Positions 1 through 12,436 of a stretch of DNA of 64,000 nucleotides are shown one piece after another. A program made the position numbers and the translations under genes. Positions within the stretch are counted from its first letter, which is position 1. Each line of letters begins with the position of its first letter. The notes under the pieces were generated by a model. It worked only from the letters and a program-made list of their open reading frames with translations, was not told where the DNA came from and ran no database searches. Source of the DNA: Otis tarda (Eukaryota; Chordata; Aves; Otidiformes; Otididae); assembly GCA_026413225.1 (NCBI GenBank), contig CM048557.1:24716871-24780870 (forward strand), written 5' to 3'.

Positions 1-1888
1 GAATGGGGACAGTATAAAAATTTGAAAGCTATTAGTCCTACAAAAAAATTGTGATTTTTATGAGAGCCTTACTACAGCTGCACAGACCAGATACTACCCT
101 TGTTTTGTCAAGTAACATAGCTTGCAAGATGCATTTATTAACAGGCTTTTGGCTGGTTTGCTAAAATAAAGTAATGAATAAATAACCTTGTTTGGCCTGA
201 AAAGGATTTATAACATACATGATATACAAATAAGAGGTGCTTTGTCGAGTCAGGTCAGACCTTGATGGATCTGGAGAAACAGAAGACATTTTCTCTGCAT
301 CCAGATCCTAGAATACGTCTTTGCTCTACGAATGAGACAGAATTGTACGTCACATAGCGCTGGTCCTTGGAAGCCTTGCAGCTGAAATTCTAGGTTAGTT
401 TTCTCTGGAGACTTGGCAAATATTAGGTATTACGTTGTTAAAGTTCACATATCTAGTTATGACCACTGCCTATGGTCTTCTAGCAATCTTGCTTTCTGAA
501 GAATTTGGTAAACAAACCCAAATATGTTTTGTTTCTATGTAACAGACAAAATTTTAATATAGTTTAATGAGAGGAGGATGAAGACCTCCTTCATGAGTTT
601 TTGACAGGAAATACTGCATGACTATAAAGCAATGGAGTTGGGATGAAAGGAGAACGCCGAACACTTTACTGGAGAAACAGGGACTGCAACCTTGGTGAAT
701 GCAACACAACTCAGTCATGCCTACTGGGCAGGGATGTCCTCAGGGGGAGTTACCGGGTGCCTGAAACATCTGTCTGTGAGATAGCTTCATTACAAGGAGA
801 AGACATATCCTGTGGAGGTTTAGAAACTGTGAGTATTGAAAAAAAGTCTGCAATGCAGAATGTTAGTATTTAAAGATGTTATCTACATTTATCATATTTG
901 TCACTTGTCATTAATTTAAATTCCCTTTATACATCTGTTCAGGAAATAATTAGGATTTTATGCTGCAGTAAATATGCTTGCTCATCCATTAGAGCAAAGC
1001 AGAAGATTAATTGTGTGACAATGGGAATCAGGACTACTGTATTTGGAGCTGCAGCGATAATGGTGACAGCTGTGCTGCCCACAATACTTTGCTCCAGTAA
1101 GCTTCAAAACCAAGTATGGATGAGAAAATAATTAAACTTCTGACAAGGCAAGGTTATCCATGTTCTTTTATGTGTAACCAGACAGACAACAACCAGAACA
1201 AGAAAAAAATCACATTAAAACAAACAAAATCATATTGTTACAAAAGTTCTGTTAATCAGTTAATTAGATATTCATATACACATACCTTTATATACACAGA
1301 TTCATACCTAACTAACCTAAGCTCTCTTTAAATACCTGCGGTAAAACTCCAAAATATACTAAGACATCATAAGGCTATATTAATTTGGCAATAAAGCTCT
1401 AGAAAGCTGAAAAAAAATCTCCACTGCCACTAAGCGAAAATGACATTGCAAAATTAAAGCCAAGACCAAAGATAATGAATCGGAGAAAAGAGAGGGAAGC
1501 AGCAGGAACACACTGTAAAACTTGCCCTGTGTCGCTGTGTCTATCTCAAGACAAATAAAGAGTGGGGTGATGGACCTCCACACCTCTCTTCAGTCCTAAA
1601 GTGTTTATGAATGGCCAAAATTGTCCTCGTTGCTATAGAAACTGAAGAAATATGAGATTACTTCTTTTCCTGAAATTAAACATCTATAACTTATGCAAAA
1701 GTGTCCCCTAAATGAGGGTCCTTGTGATGGCATTTGTTTATGAGGATTGACTAAACCCACTGATAAATACAAGGAAAACATATAATCCAAACCAGTAATT
1801 TGTGATTAGCCATGGGTTTTGTGCAATTAAAAACTCTGTTTATGGATGATTCATGTCACTCTAGAGTATTATATCAAATTGACTATTA
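1..1888. other. AT-rich single-copy DNA, nothing recognised
   Basis: No repeat family, RNA gene or convincing exon was recognised here. Short open frames at 643-873, 898-1131 and 1116-1331 are under 80 codons, show no domain-like pattern and are at the length expected by chance. The sequence is compatible with intergenic or deep intronic DNA. Confidence 0.6.
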
Positions 1889-2097
1889 TCATAGAATCAT
1901 AGAATCACATGGTTGGATGGGACCTATAAGATCATCTAGTCCAACCGTCTTCCCACTACCATTGCTGTCACAGGTACTAAACCATATATTGTAGCTTCTC
2001 ATCAAGCCACCTCTTGAACACTGCCAGGGATGGCGACTCCACCACCTCCCTGGGCAGGCCATTCCAGTGCCTGACCACTCTTTGAGAGAAAAAGTTG
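1889..2097 (-). mobile_element. CR1 LINE, 3' end fragment
   Basis: Read on the minus strand, this ends in the short ATTCTATG-type tail repeat typical of CR1 (seen on the plus strand as TCATAGAATCATAGAATCA). It carries the block coding the last residues of the CR1 reverse-transcriptase ORF: the minus-strand equivalents of 'gtggtcaggcactgg' and 'aggtggtggagtcgcc' are clear. It is 5'-truncated at about 2097, as most CR1 copies are. The tail, including the words for 'acggttggactagatgatctt', closely matches the copy at 50.0-50.5 kb, so the two are probably the same subfamily. It shows no coding capacity. Confidence 0.9.
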
Positions 2098-5000
2098 ATG
2101 AGGTGAGTTTCAGCTTATCAGAAGCTAGGATTTTTAGGGATATTTTGTGATACTCATAATGAGTTAAAATCAAATATAAATTGGCAAGATTCTTACAGGC
2201 TGGCAACTAGAAATCAGCCGTAATACTTTAAGTACATTTAGTCTTTGGTGGCTGCTTGGTAATTATGGCCCCATTGCCCTGACTAAATATAAAGCATTTT
2301 TACTGCCACAATATTTGCTTGAAAATTTTTTTGCAGCTAGTGCAAAATCTTCTTTATTTAGATTTGTTGGTTGACTCACTTTGTGGCATGTAACTGGGGC
2401 CAAAAGCAAAGAAGGTACTGCTCAAATCCAAAGCCAGCCATATATCTTACTTTTGAAGTGGATGAATGCTTAAGAGATGGGTGCAACTGTCAGTGGGAGG
2501 TCCAGGTTATTTAATGTCTAACATTTCTGTGGGACTTTTTAAAGGATGATCAATGCCTGACACATTTATCTATGCTACAGAGTTAGTGCAATTATCAGAG
2601 ACTAAAAAAAAAAAAAATAAAAAAATAATGAAATATATAAAAAGTGCCCTGAATTGACCTAGTCTATTTGAGTTTGGTATGGTAAATTAAGTCTAAAAAA
2701 TAAGAATTCATTTTGTGTGAATAAAAGACACTAGATATAGATTTGTATGAAGCACTTGCACAGTAGAATGTGAATAATGTGATCTTACAATTTTTCATGC
2801 CTAGAATAGAGAAAGGAGTTTACAAAACATGTCACTGAAGAAAAACTAATTGATTATCAGAGCAAATAGGTTGGAAACAGATATTGATTTTCGTGATTAA
2901 AACTAGTATTACACATCCATTGAACTGCTGGCTAACAAGACCTGCCCAAAAGGCCGTCTGACTATTCCAGATTGTATACTAAGGTATTTTTCATTCCTGT
3001 GCTATAGTCAGCCATACATTCTGTAAACTGTGCTTTGCGATAGCTCAGCTTCAATAACTGTTATCAGAAGAATGGATTTTCTTTTCCAGGGTGTGTTGGA
3101 GTGTTTAAATCTCTTTGTTCTTATTCAGATGCTAATATTGGCTGATCCTTCTCTATTTGATTATCTTTGTAAGTCATCTCGCTCTCCCTCTCCTGAGGAA
3201 TGAAATTAGGAATGCCTTTTTCTCCCCCTATGACTATTTATGAGCATCACAGGTAGATTTCTGTGGGGCTTACACAGAAGCAATCGTACAATTTCAGGCA
3301 TACACAGCACCCCTCACCCCAAACCTGTGTTATCATGTGTAACTTCTTATATTGTTGCTAAAGTAGCAATAGAAAAAAGAGGGGGAGGAGACAATCTCTA
3401 TCCACTTATAATACAGAGTCCTTTTGTATTGTAAACAGTTGTCTAATAGATCAGTGCTCTGTCGATGGGTTAGTGGAGGACAGCAATTGCTTTGCTGCTG
3501 GCATGAAAATGCACCACAATTCCATGTGCTTTGTGGGATGATGCAGACTGAACCAATATCAGAAGCAAATACTGTGGTTGCACACATGAAGTGAAGTACT
3601 CAGCACTTCACCCCCACCTCCTTACCACCTCTCCCCATCTTGGCAGAGCATAGCTGTGAAGTAATAACAAATGCCCACAGACTGTGGACTGGAAACACTG
3701 CACTTAAATCCAGTGTGTTAGGTTTGGATGTAAACAGCTATTTCCAGGACTAACCCAGAACTGTTATATGTAATGAAGAAATGGATATGATGACAAGCCC
3801 CAGAGTTGTGACCATATGGAGACAGGCAGAAGAAGCAGCAAAAGGGAATGTTCCTTTTGCACTACATTACTCTGACACTTTTTCTCAGTATGAAGATTCA
3901 CTATAACACAGACAAATCAGATTTGCATGATTAGTTTTCTTTATGATACTTAAGGCTTAAAATTACAAACATTTATTGATTTTTAAGGTCAATAAAATAT
4001 AATTTTATCATCTAGATTGGACCTCCGATCTAACAGACCACTGAATTCCATCTAGTCACTCCTGATTGCAGCCCAATAATTTGTGTCTTCATTGAAGAGA
4101 TTAGGAACGGACAATTTTCCTAAGTAATGTTTTGCAATGGTTAATTACGCTCACAGCTAAAGGTGCAGGCTATATATCCAATTTCAATTCTTAGAATTAT
4201 AGACATAATTTCTTATTGCATATGTCTATCCTACACTGTAGACCTTCTTCAATATATACTATTTTCCTGTCAGTGAAGATGCTTTGCAATTATTGATGGC
4301 CTCTCCATTTTCCCCTAATAAGATAAACAAATGAGCTCTTTTACTCTCTATATATTCCTTTCATTCAAGTTCTAGATTTTCTTCACTCTTTCCAATTACT
4401 TCTTTCTTAAAAAAGGTATGTTTAGTATTATTTTCATGACTGATAAGCACAGTAGTAAAATAATTCATTTTTGTCTAGTAATTAGTTTGTTACATATCCA
4501 AACTTTGTGTTTTCCTTTTGTGCAGTAATCTTACAGTAAGAAACTTTCAAGAGTTCAAACAAGTTTAAGTTGCTGATTTTGGCTGCTATTAATATGAACA
4601 GCTTTAGGTAGTAAACATTTTGTCACAACTTCCACCACACATTAAACTCTTTTGAGTGTGCTTAAAAGGACCAAAAATAATTTGAGAAAGAGAGAGAGAG
4701 AGACAGAATATTGGCTAAAATGCCATAATAACACTTCTCTTAAACTGTGCTTTTTATAAGTAACCAGCAGGATATCTAGCACTGCTCAAAGCATCTTTGA
4801 AGATTTCTACTGTGGAAGCTGCAAAAAAAATTTAGATAAATGTAATACAGAACAGTGGTTTTGTTGGAAAATACCCTTGTTTCACAAATCTACATGTGAT
4901 CCTGATAGGAATATTCTCTCAAAATTGCTTTCTGAAAAGCTAACTGATAAAGCGTACAAAATAATCAGAATTATTTTTTATTATTCCATTATCACCACAG

Positions 5001-7114
5001 GGAATGTTGGCCACTAATGGAAATAAGGGCTGGAATGTCCAGCCGTAGCCTATGGTTCCCACAGGTAAGCAGTTATAGGTAAGAGTTGTTGACAGCATCC
5101 ACAAAATAAAATATATGCAGACTGCTTGTAGAGGGGGTTATAGTTTTTATTTTATTTTGTTCATTTGTTTGAGCAAAATCAGTAATAAACATGTCTCAGA
5201 ATAAGCTTGTGCGACTTCACTGCATTATGGAAGAGAGCCTGAGCTTGTTTGAAGCATTATGAACAGCCAATCTTTAACTGGTTGACAGATACACACATAG
5301 GTAGGACAGAGGCCATCTGATCTTCATTTTATTTTTGTATGTTTTTCTTCTCTCTTCCTTTTTCTTTATTTTCTGCTCCCTACTCACTCTTCAAAGTTCT
5401 GCCCACCTTGATGATGTAGGGTTATTTATTAATATATATGGGAATTTCACCTGTCAAGCTGACTCCTGTCCCTGGACTGCATAAAAAGCTTAACTGAACA
5501 GTGGAACAATGCGTCCAGTCACTCTTCTAGCCAGCTCTCTTGAACGAAGCATTCCTAGTGTCCAATGTAGTCTGAACTGACAAGAAGAAATTATAATTTA
5601 TCTCTTGACTGATAGAACAGAAATGCAGCATCTAGTCTTTGAGTCTTTTCTGTTGCCATCTTCTATCCCATGACTTCCATACGTACAGTTCAACATCTGG
5701 TCTAATGGGATTACTTTTGCATTGTTGAATTCAAGATCAGACTTTGGTGAATAGCCTCTGCAGAGGGAGGCATCTATTACTGTTATGTAAAACCTTACTG
5801 ATGAAAGAATTTCAGGATCTACACAGCTCATACGCTTTAAATTATGTTCAGGTATGCAATTTTGGTTAACTTGATTCCAACGAGTTGCCATTTACCTCAA
5901 GTCTTAATTGTATTTACCTCAGGTCCATAGTTGCAGACCCTACATTATAACACTGCTTTTACCTACTGCCTTATACTACAGCAGAAAGATCTACCATTAA
6001 ATACCACTGAAACAGTTTTGAAAATTAATTCTTCTCAGGTAGACAAAAAGTCATTTTTTTCTAATTGACTACACAACTCACATAATAGTATATTTAATTT
6101 CAGATATGTTTGCGATCCTGTTTAGTAAAGACTGAGGTTCTCCCCCTCTGTAGATTGATATTATATATTCTGTTTCAGTGGCTCTTTGTGCCAAGAAGAG
6201 AGAAGAATGGGATTAGGGAATATTCATCTCCTGCCTCCATTGCTTTGTATTCTGGCAGGGCACATCCATATTAGTCAACGCCAAGACAGTTTACAATCTC
6301 ACACGTAATTCTGATAGATTGTAATTCTGCAGGACATTACATTAGCAATAATGGTTCCTATAAATGTTTAATTGAGGATTTTAAGTTTCAAACATCAAAA
6401 CAAATTATATTAAAGCTAAGTGTAATTTTCTAACTTATATTCAGAGCCACTAGATGGTGGTGTGCACTAGACCTGAGGAAAGTACACAAGAGGACTGATG
6501 TGTTCTTCCGCTGTCTGAAGAGGAACTTTTTCATTCCTCACTTTCCAATCTTCTTCTGGTTAACCTTTTTTTTTCTATCAGATGTTTATTTAGAAGATTT
6601 ATTGTGACAATTATAAATCTGAGTTGAGGTTTTTCCCAGCTTATTAACTGAGTTTGCATGACAGTAAGATCTCATTTTGAAATAAATCTGAAAAGCCAAG
6701 AAGATGATGAAAAGTCAGAGAAGACTTACATGCATGTGATGAAAAAAAAAAACCCAAATAATTATGTGCAGCTTGGCTTTTAATAAGCATCATTAGACGT
6801 AAATATTTCCTACATTTTTAATATTAAAAACTATCTATTAAGTACAGATGATCCAGTCACCAGTCTCATTTAATTACTAGGGTAGGACAAATATATTCAA
6901 CAGTGGTTTAGGAATTCATGTTTACAGCTTCCTTGGATATCAAGTTTAACTTTTCTATTTCTTCATACTAGGTAAAAAGACAGAGTTATATATAACTGGC
7001 TAATAGACCTCTCATTTGGCACATGGATTTTGGTCATTCCTCCCTCTCAGTCTGAATTGTAAGGGTGATATGTAAAATGAAAATCTAGAATTCTTTTTAA
7101 CCAACACCCAGTTA
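2098..7114. other. AT-rich single-copy DNA, no gene recognised
   Basis: No repeat family was recognised apart from short simple tracts, such as a small GA run near 4687-4702 and an A-rich stretch near 2606-2628. A minus-strand open frame of 97 codons lies at 5598-5891. It contains a splice-acceptor-like pyrimidine-rich CAG near 5759-5775, but I do not recognise the product and consider it a chance frame. Confidence 0.55.
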
Positions 7115-7200
7115 GATGTTAAGACATTCACACAGCAAATTAGTGGTAGAATAAGAAATTGCAGGACTCTGAATCCCAGGGTATCACTGCTACATGGTGA
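7115..7200 (-). repeat. MIR-like SINE fragment
   Basis: The order of short words matches the reverse complement of the MIR core: 'acattcacacagca', then 'ttagtggtagaat', then 'ctgaatcccagg'. MIR is an ancient tRNA-derived SINE family shared by amniotes. The copy is strongly diverged and both ends are unclear. It abuts the LTR at 7223. A RepeatMasker-type comparison would settle it. Confidence 0.5.
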
Positions 7201-7222
7201 TGTTATGTTTCTTCAGTGCTTC

Positions 7223-7778
7223 TGTTGTCCCTTAATCCAGGAATAAGTTTGTTCCCAGAGTGCTGGAGCCAATGAGCACACAGAGCCAAGGTCCACCTTC
7301 TAACCTTTAATGCAGTTCTGTACAGAAAGGGGTGCTAGGTAATAGTGAACAAATCTAGCACACCTCTTTGGAGAGGTCATAGGCTTTTATACAAGAAAAG
7401 AGAAGTTGCACAAGACTTGGTTACTGGTCAGCTTTTAGTTATGTAACTGGTGCACTTCTGTGCAGGTCCTGATTAGTGACTCAGTTTGACATTAACATGT
7501 AAGGGACTCCTTTAATGGGCATGATTTTTACCATGCTAATTAGCTTTAGTTTACCTTTGGGCAACCTTACCCCCTTATCTCCCATTCCCCTGGTTGGGAA
7601 GTGACTCATCTTTGTTGATATTAGCTCATTCTTCTCATTCCTGTGCTATCTTGCTGTAATTCTTCATTCTGAGGAACATACTGACATTTGTCCTCTCCTG
7701 CCTTCTATTTTCCCTTGTTCCATCTTTGTTTCCTAGCTGATTTGGATCTGCTACTTGGCTCTGCCAACCCGTGTAACA
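7223..7778 (-). mobile_element. Solo LTR of an endogenous retrovirus, class I-like
   Basis: On the minus strand the unit starts TGTTACAC and ends GGGACAACA, giving TGTT...AACA inverted termini. In order it has a U3 of about 390 bp, a TATA box (TATAAAA, 7385-7391 on the plus strand), a poly(A) signal variant ATTAAA (7316-7321) and a short U5. The stretch from TATA to poly(A) shares the words CCTAGCACC and TTTCTG with the LTR at 13606-13955, which also ends GGGACAACA, so the two belong to one or closely related families in opposite orientation. The flanks show only a weak 4-bp match (cttc / attc). No internal retroviral sequence was seen beside it, so it is read as a solo LTR. The class is inferred from layout and short duplication and is less certain than the LTR call. 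Confidence 0.75.
7385..7391 (-). promoter_or_regulatory. TATA box of the 7.2-kb LTR
   Basis: TATAAAA on the minus strand, about 70 bp upstream of the ATTAAA poly(A) signal variant. This matches the spacing in the related LTR at 13.6-13.95 kb. Present activity is unknown. Confidence 0.6.
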
Positions 7779-8942
7779 ATTCTATACAGCTCAGTAAAAG
7801 ACAAGCTAGAAGTCTGAGCTGCAGAGAAAAGCTGTATGCTACCAGAGCGATATAAGAAAGTACAAAGATTCATAGTATGATGCACGTTCAATTTCAGAGA
7901 GCTATAACACAAGATAAAATGATGAGAAAAATGAAAGAAATCATAATTCTATTTTTAGCAAATGCAATGACTGAAAATCAATGATACATTGAAGCCCATT
8001 TAGACAAATGTCTTGTAATAGTAAGCCTGTTAAAGAATAAGTGTCATTTATGCCACTATTTTTATTATTATTTTCAATCTCAGATGAATTATTTCTAATG
8101 AGTAAGATACAAATCAATTGTTGTAAATGACATTTGAAAAATGAGGAGCAAACCTTAGTAAGAATGAAAAGCTTTTGTATTAATATGATATTTAAGACTC
8201 TTAACTTATTCTGCACTAGTTCTAGGAGGAAAAGCATGTTTGGCATTCAGCCACAATGATTATGTGCCTGCTCATTAGAAAATGAAAGGTAGAAGAAAGC
8301 TCAACATGAGGAGAAAGAAAGCAGTTTAGCGATGCTGTTGCAATGTAAGTGATGAACTCACACCTTTGCTAGTGGTGTTTTCTTTAATTTTCTGGGATAG
8401 ATTTATTTGTCCAGCTCTCCATCTTACTGACGTGTACTGCCTAGCTATATTATTGTATTTTGACAGCTATTGACTTATAGGAAACTGATGTAGTGTTGTA
8501 GCAACAAGGCAGCAAAGCTCAATAAGCAATATTGTAGTGGGAGAGGATCATTTCATTTTGAAACAAAACTGATTTCACTACCTGCCATTCACACATTTAT
8601 ACTCAAATACTTCCAGCACTATAGACATGCATCCAAATGGCCTGTCCAGTAATCATGAAGCCAAGAAAAGTGTATCCAAGTGATCTAAAAAGCATTTCTT
8701 GTGATAGAATAGGCCACGAGGGATGCCAGCTATTAAGACTTCACAATCTCTCCTGCTTTTTTTAGGTTAGTTACACCCTAATTAAGGGGAGATTAGTCTC
8801 TCCACCCTGTCTACTTTTTTTCTCCCCTCTGCCAAGATCTTGATGATCTGCTAGTGTTGGTACCATCAACACCTGCTGTTCTCATTACCTTTTCCCTGCC
8901 ACCATTCTCTTCAGTGCCTTTCACACCTAGATTTTTCCATTC
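7779..8942. other. Single-copy DNA between two LTR insertions
   Basis: No repeat or gene was recognised. A 101-codon minus-strand frame at 7941-8246 is AT-rich and leucine/isoleucine-rich, as expected of a chance frame. Confidence 0.5.
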
Positions 8943-9196
8943 TCCATTGTCCTGGTTTCAGCTGAAATTGAGCTAATTTTCTTCGAGTAATTGCTGTGTT
9001 TTGGATTTAGTATGGGATTTAGTATGTGAAGAATGTTGATAATATGCTGATGCTATTAGTTGTTGCTAAAGAGATCAAGGACTTTTCTCAGCTTCCCAGG
9101 TTTTGCTAATGTGCAGGTGCAAGAAGCTGGGAAGGATATAGCCAGTACAGTTGACCCAAAGTGGCCAAAGAAAGTTGCATGCTATAAATGTCATGC

Positions 9197-9684
9197 TCAG
9201 TTGTCCTGGTTCTGGCTAGGATAGAGTTCATTTTCACCTGAGCTGGGAGAGGAACTGGAGCTGGTGGCACCTGTGACTGGGGGACACAGTTGAGACAGTT
9301 TACTAATTAGCCAACAGCTGGGATAGTTTATCCAAATTGGACAAAGGGCTGTTTCACAGTATGTGGTGTCATGCTCAGTATATCAGTGAGGAGGGTGCTG
9401 AAGACTGGTTTTGCTACCTGGGAGGGTAATCAGGATCCGCTGGGAGCTATTGTACTCTAAATTATGTGTGTAAGCATATTCTGTTATTGTTTTTGTTTTC
9501 TATCTGTTTTCTTTTCCTTTGTTGTTCTCTTAAACTGTTTTTATCTCAACTCATGAGTTTTGCCTTCTTTTTTTTTCCTGATTCTCCTCCCCATCTCCCT
9601 GGGGAAGCAGTGATGCCATGAGGGAGTGAGTGAGTGACTGTGTGGTATTTTAGCCGCTGAGTGGGGCTAAACCAAGACATCAGT
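9197..9684. repeat. Target-site duplication TCAGT bounding the inner LTR
   Basis: The left copy is 9197-9201 and the right copy is 9680-9684, identical over 5 bp. The outer LTR reads continuously if one copy and the inner LTR are removed, which supports insertion rather than rearrangement. Confidence 0.9.
9202..9679 (+). mobile_element. Inner ERVL-type solo LTR nested in the outer LTR
   Basis: It begins TGTCCTGGTTCTGGCTAG and ends GCTAAACCAAGACA, a length of 478 bp. It is flanked by perfect TCAGT duplications at 9197-9201 and 9680-9684. It carries its own ATGCTCAGTATAT block and a late TTAAACTGTTTTTATCTC segment, as the outer LTR's family does, but it differs enough to be another subfamily. 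Orientation is the same as the outer LTR. It must be younger than the outer LTR because it interrupts it. Confidence 0.92.
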
Positions 9685-10038
9685 ATGTAAGTGGGGGCTA
9701 CGTGGTGAGCTGGCTCACATTTCCTCTTGTTGTTTGGAATTGTTCTAGGATTGTTTTTGTTTTTTTTTTCATTCTGTGATTGCTGCTTGGGATGAGCTGT
9801 ATTGGTCATTGGGTTGTCAGGTGCTGAGCAACTGTGCATTGTTCATTCGTATATTTTATTATTCCTCTCATTATCATTATATATATATATTATTATTTCT
9901 TCTTTTGCTATCCAAGTAAACTGGCTTTGTCTCAATCTACAGATTTTCTTCTCAATTCTCTCCCCTATGCCCTGGGGAGGGTGAGCAAGTGCCTGTGTGG
10001 TATTAGAATGCTGACTGGCATTAAACCGTGACATCCAT

Positions 10039-12148
10039 TCATACTTATCCTAATGCTTGTATTACAGCTGCCCACAGACCAACAGACCAGGGAACAGCCA
10101 ACATCTTTTCCAAAGAAAACAGTGACAAAGAGTGGCAATGACACACTATGGTGTTAAGGCTGATGGAAAAGTCTGCATAACAGACATCAATCCATCCTAA
10201 ATTTCATTGAGAATAACTGTTTTATTTAGATGAATCAGAAAACTAGGACACAGTGAGGTGTATTGTGGCAGGGCTACTAAGCTTGGTGAAACCTTTTGCA
10301 ATCTCAAAAGTGTAACCTCTTCAATCTCAAGATGGGAGTTGCTTGTGCTCATACAATACCTATAGATAACTACAGTGGAATGGTATAAAAAGCATTTTTA
10401 AAAAATAAATAGGTGTGTACAGTTTCAGTGTATAATCCCTTTACCATAAGGTCTCTACAGTTTTATACAAATGCAGCTCACAATGGTACCATAACAAAAC
10501 TTCTCATTTCTTTTTGGATTTCCTTAATGAGCGAAAAGGAGTTGCATTGTCAATGAATAGTTGTGTTCTCCATATGTTGTTCCTCTGTATGAAGCCTTAT
10601 TCCACACACAAATACAACAAGCATTCATTGTTTTCCTGTCCTGTAAGTCCCTACTAAGTCCATAGTTGTTTCAAATGACATAAAAATATGGTTTCCAGTG
10701 ATGTTTTCTCCTTGAAGTACCAAAATACACCATGAGGAGTAAAAATGAATCTACTCTACTTCTTCTGCATCTTGCTTGACATCACATGATTAACCCACTA
10801 TATAATGAGGAACAAAGAGTCAGTCAGGACAATCAATCAGCTCTATTTCCAGTACCAGAATATTATACGTGGTAGGTTAATAATCTCAGAACTTTAACCA
10901 GCTACCATGCTTCCCTTCTTCACAACAAGTTAAGACATCTGTAATGTCAGTTGGGAACAGTACATTGCGTATTTAATACTAAAAGACAAATAGTGTTGTT
11001 CACTAGTCAAAATAGGGAAATTGGAACTAAGTTTAGCAAGATTTGTTACCTGACAAATTTCTTCCACACCTGTAAAAGAGAGAGAGTAGATCTTTTAGTT
11101 TTTATTATGGGAAAATGTGGATAAAGTAGTGTATACATTTTGCATACACTGAGTGTGAACGAAGGGGGAAAGAGTGAAACTTTTAAGTATATAGTGGGAC
11201 AAATCATGGATAAAATTACAGCTCTAATGAATTACGGAAGTTATAGTTGGGAGTTAGCTTGAATGGTTAATAAACCAGAAGATAATTTCTAGGATGAGGA
11301 TGCACTTATTCTCAAAGCACTGATTCTGTTGACCCACACAGGAAGATGAAATATCCACAAAGCTTGAAGTGTACGCTTAGAAGGCTTTTGCAAAATACTT
11401 TGTCACCATCCCCAATTCCTCATCTCAACTAATGGCATGGAGGAAAGGCATGAATTATTAAATTGGAACTTGGTTTGCTAAGTAATTTTGTTGTGCTTTT
11501 TTTGTTTGTTTGTTTTTATCTCATTTTGTAAATATTTCCCTTATTTTGGGGCTGTATTTTTGAAAGACTTTTATGTTCAGTCAATCTGTGGAAAGCATTT
11601 TAATTAAACATAAATCACTTGTATGTATTTGTATCAGCTCTGTGGACAAAGATCTGTATATGTCAAAGTATAGAAAAAGCATGATAAAATAGTAAGGTTG
11701 TCCACCTAGCTTTCCCTGACAGGGTGCTATTCCAATGTCTCTTCAGTGGAAATCTGTAAAAGCCTGATTAGCTCCTCAAAAGTATTTGCTGCCTGCCAAG
11801 GTCACAAAGGTAGGAGAGCAGTTGCAATAGCAAATGGGCAGCAGTTGAAAACAATGAGCTAAAAATTCAGAGCGATAGGAAGCAGAAGAGCTGCTAGGGG
11901 TGGGATTAATATGAAATATTTAAGTCAACCAGGATGCTACATGTGCAGTAAAGGGCGGATAGGACAAGACTCTTCATAAGCTCAACATCCAGGGAACCTT
12001 GAGAGCACTTGTAGAAATCAGAAATAAAAAAACAGATCGTATCACCTTATAAAATCAAGAACTGCTTCCTATAGTTTTATTTCTGCTACTCTGTCCTGGC
12101 TACTTGTGAATGTCTGATATATATCCACCACTGCCCCATCAGGCTATT
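10039..12148. other. AT-rich single-copy DNA, nothing recognised
   Basis: No repeat family, exon or RNA gene was recognised between the nested ERVL LTR pair and the CR1 tail. No open frame of 60 codons or more lies wholly inside. Confidence 0.6.
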
Positions 12149-12279
12149 CCAAGTTGCAGCAGGGGAGGTTTAGGTTGGATATTAGGAAAAATTTCTTTAT
12201 TTTATAGGTTGTGGGGTAACGTTAGCAGGGCTGCATGTATGCAGGAGGGGCAGTCTGCGGTGATTCGCGCGCTAGGCGT

Positions 12280-12426
12280 GGATAGGTCCATGGGCGCAGG
12301 GGGCAGGTGCGTCCACGTATGTGGTGGGCACGGATAAGTCCATGGGTGCAGGGGCAGGTGTGTGGCGGGCACGGATAGATTCATGGGCGCAGGGGGCGGG
12401 TGCGTTCGCATGCGTAGTGGGTGTAC
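12280..12426 (+). repeat. GC-rich minisatellite in LTR U3, three units
   Basis: Three tandem units of about 52, 41 and 54 bp each contain GGATAG or GGATAA, then TCCATGGG or TTCATGGG, GCAGGGG and a GTGGTGGGCAC-like end. Unit 2 lacks about 11 bp in the middle. They sit directly upstream of the TATTTAA element, where retroviral enhancers are usually repeated, so an enhancer role is a reasonable inference. The minus-strand open frames here (12202-12411, 12272-12454) arise only from this repeat. Confidence 0.8.
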
Positions 12427-12429
12427 AGG

Positions 12430-12436
12430 TATTTAA
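12430..12436 (+). promoter_or_regulatory. TATA element of the 348-bp LTR
   Basis: TATTTAA lies just after the U3 tandem repeat and 16 bases before ATTAAA. The order fits a compact retroviral promoter and poly(A) unit. Activity today is unknown. Confidence 0.6.

Larger units (their letters stand above)
8948..10033 (+). mobile_element. Outer ERVL-type solo LTR, split by a second LTR
   Basis: The left part (8948-9201) begins TGTCCTGGTTTCAGCTGA, a start I know from avian ERVL-family LTRs. The right part (9685-10033) ends TTAAACCGTGACA. Both outer flanks carry the same five bases, TCCAT (8943-8947 and 10034-10038), a perfect target duplication of the size typical for ERVL. Without the inserted LTR and its extra duplicated five bases the outer LTR is about 603 bp. 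The break lies in the CTCAGT/ATATAA region where related LTRs have their TATA box. The right part includes an AT-rich stretch with an (AT)n run near 9879-9890. No internal retroviral region adjoins it, so it is a solo LTR. Confidence 0.9.

Noticed and set aside
5598-5891. 97-codon minus-strand frame
   Set aside because: It contains both a donor-like and an acceptor-like site only about 40 bp apart, too close for an intron, and no domain was recognised.
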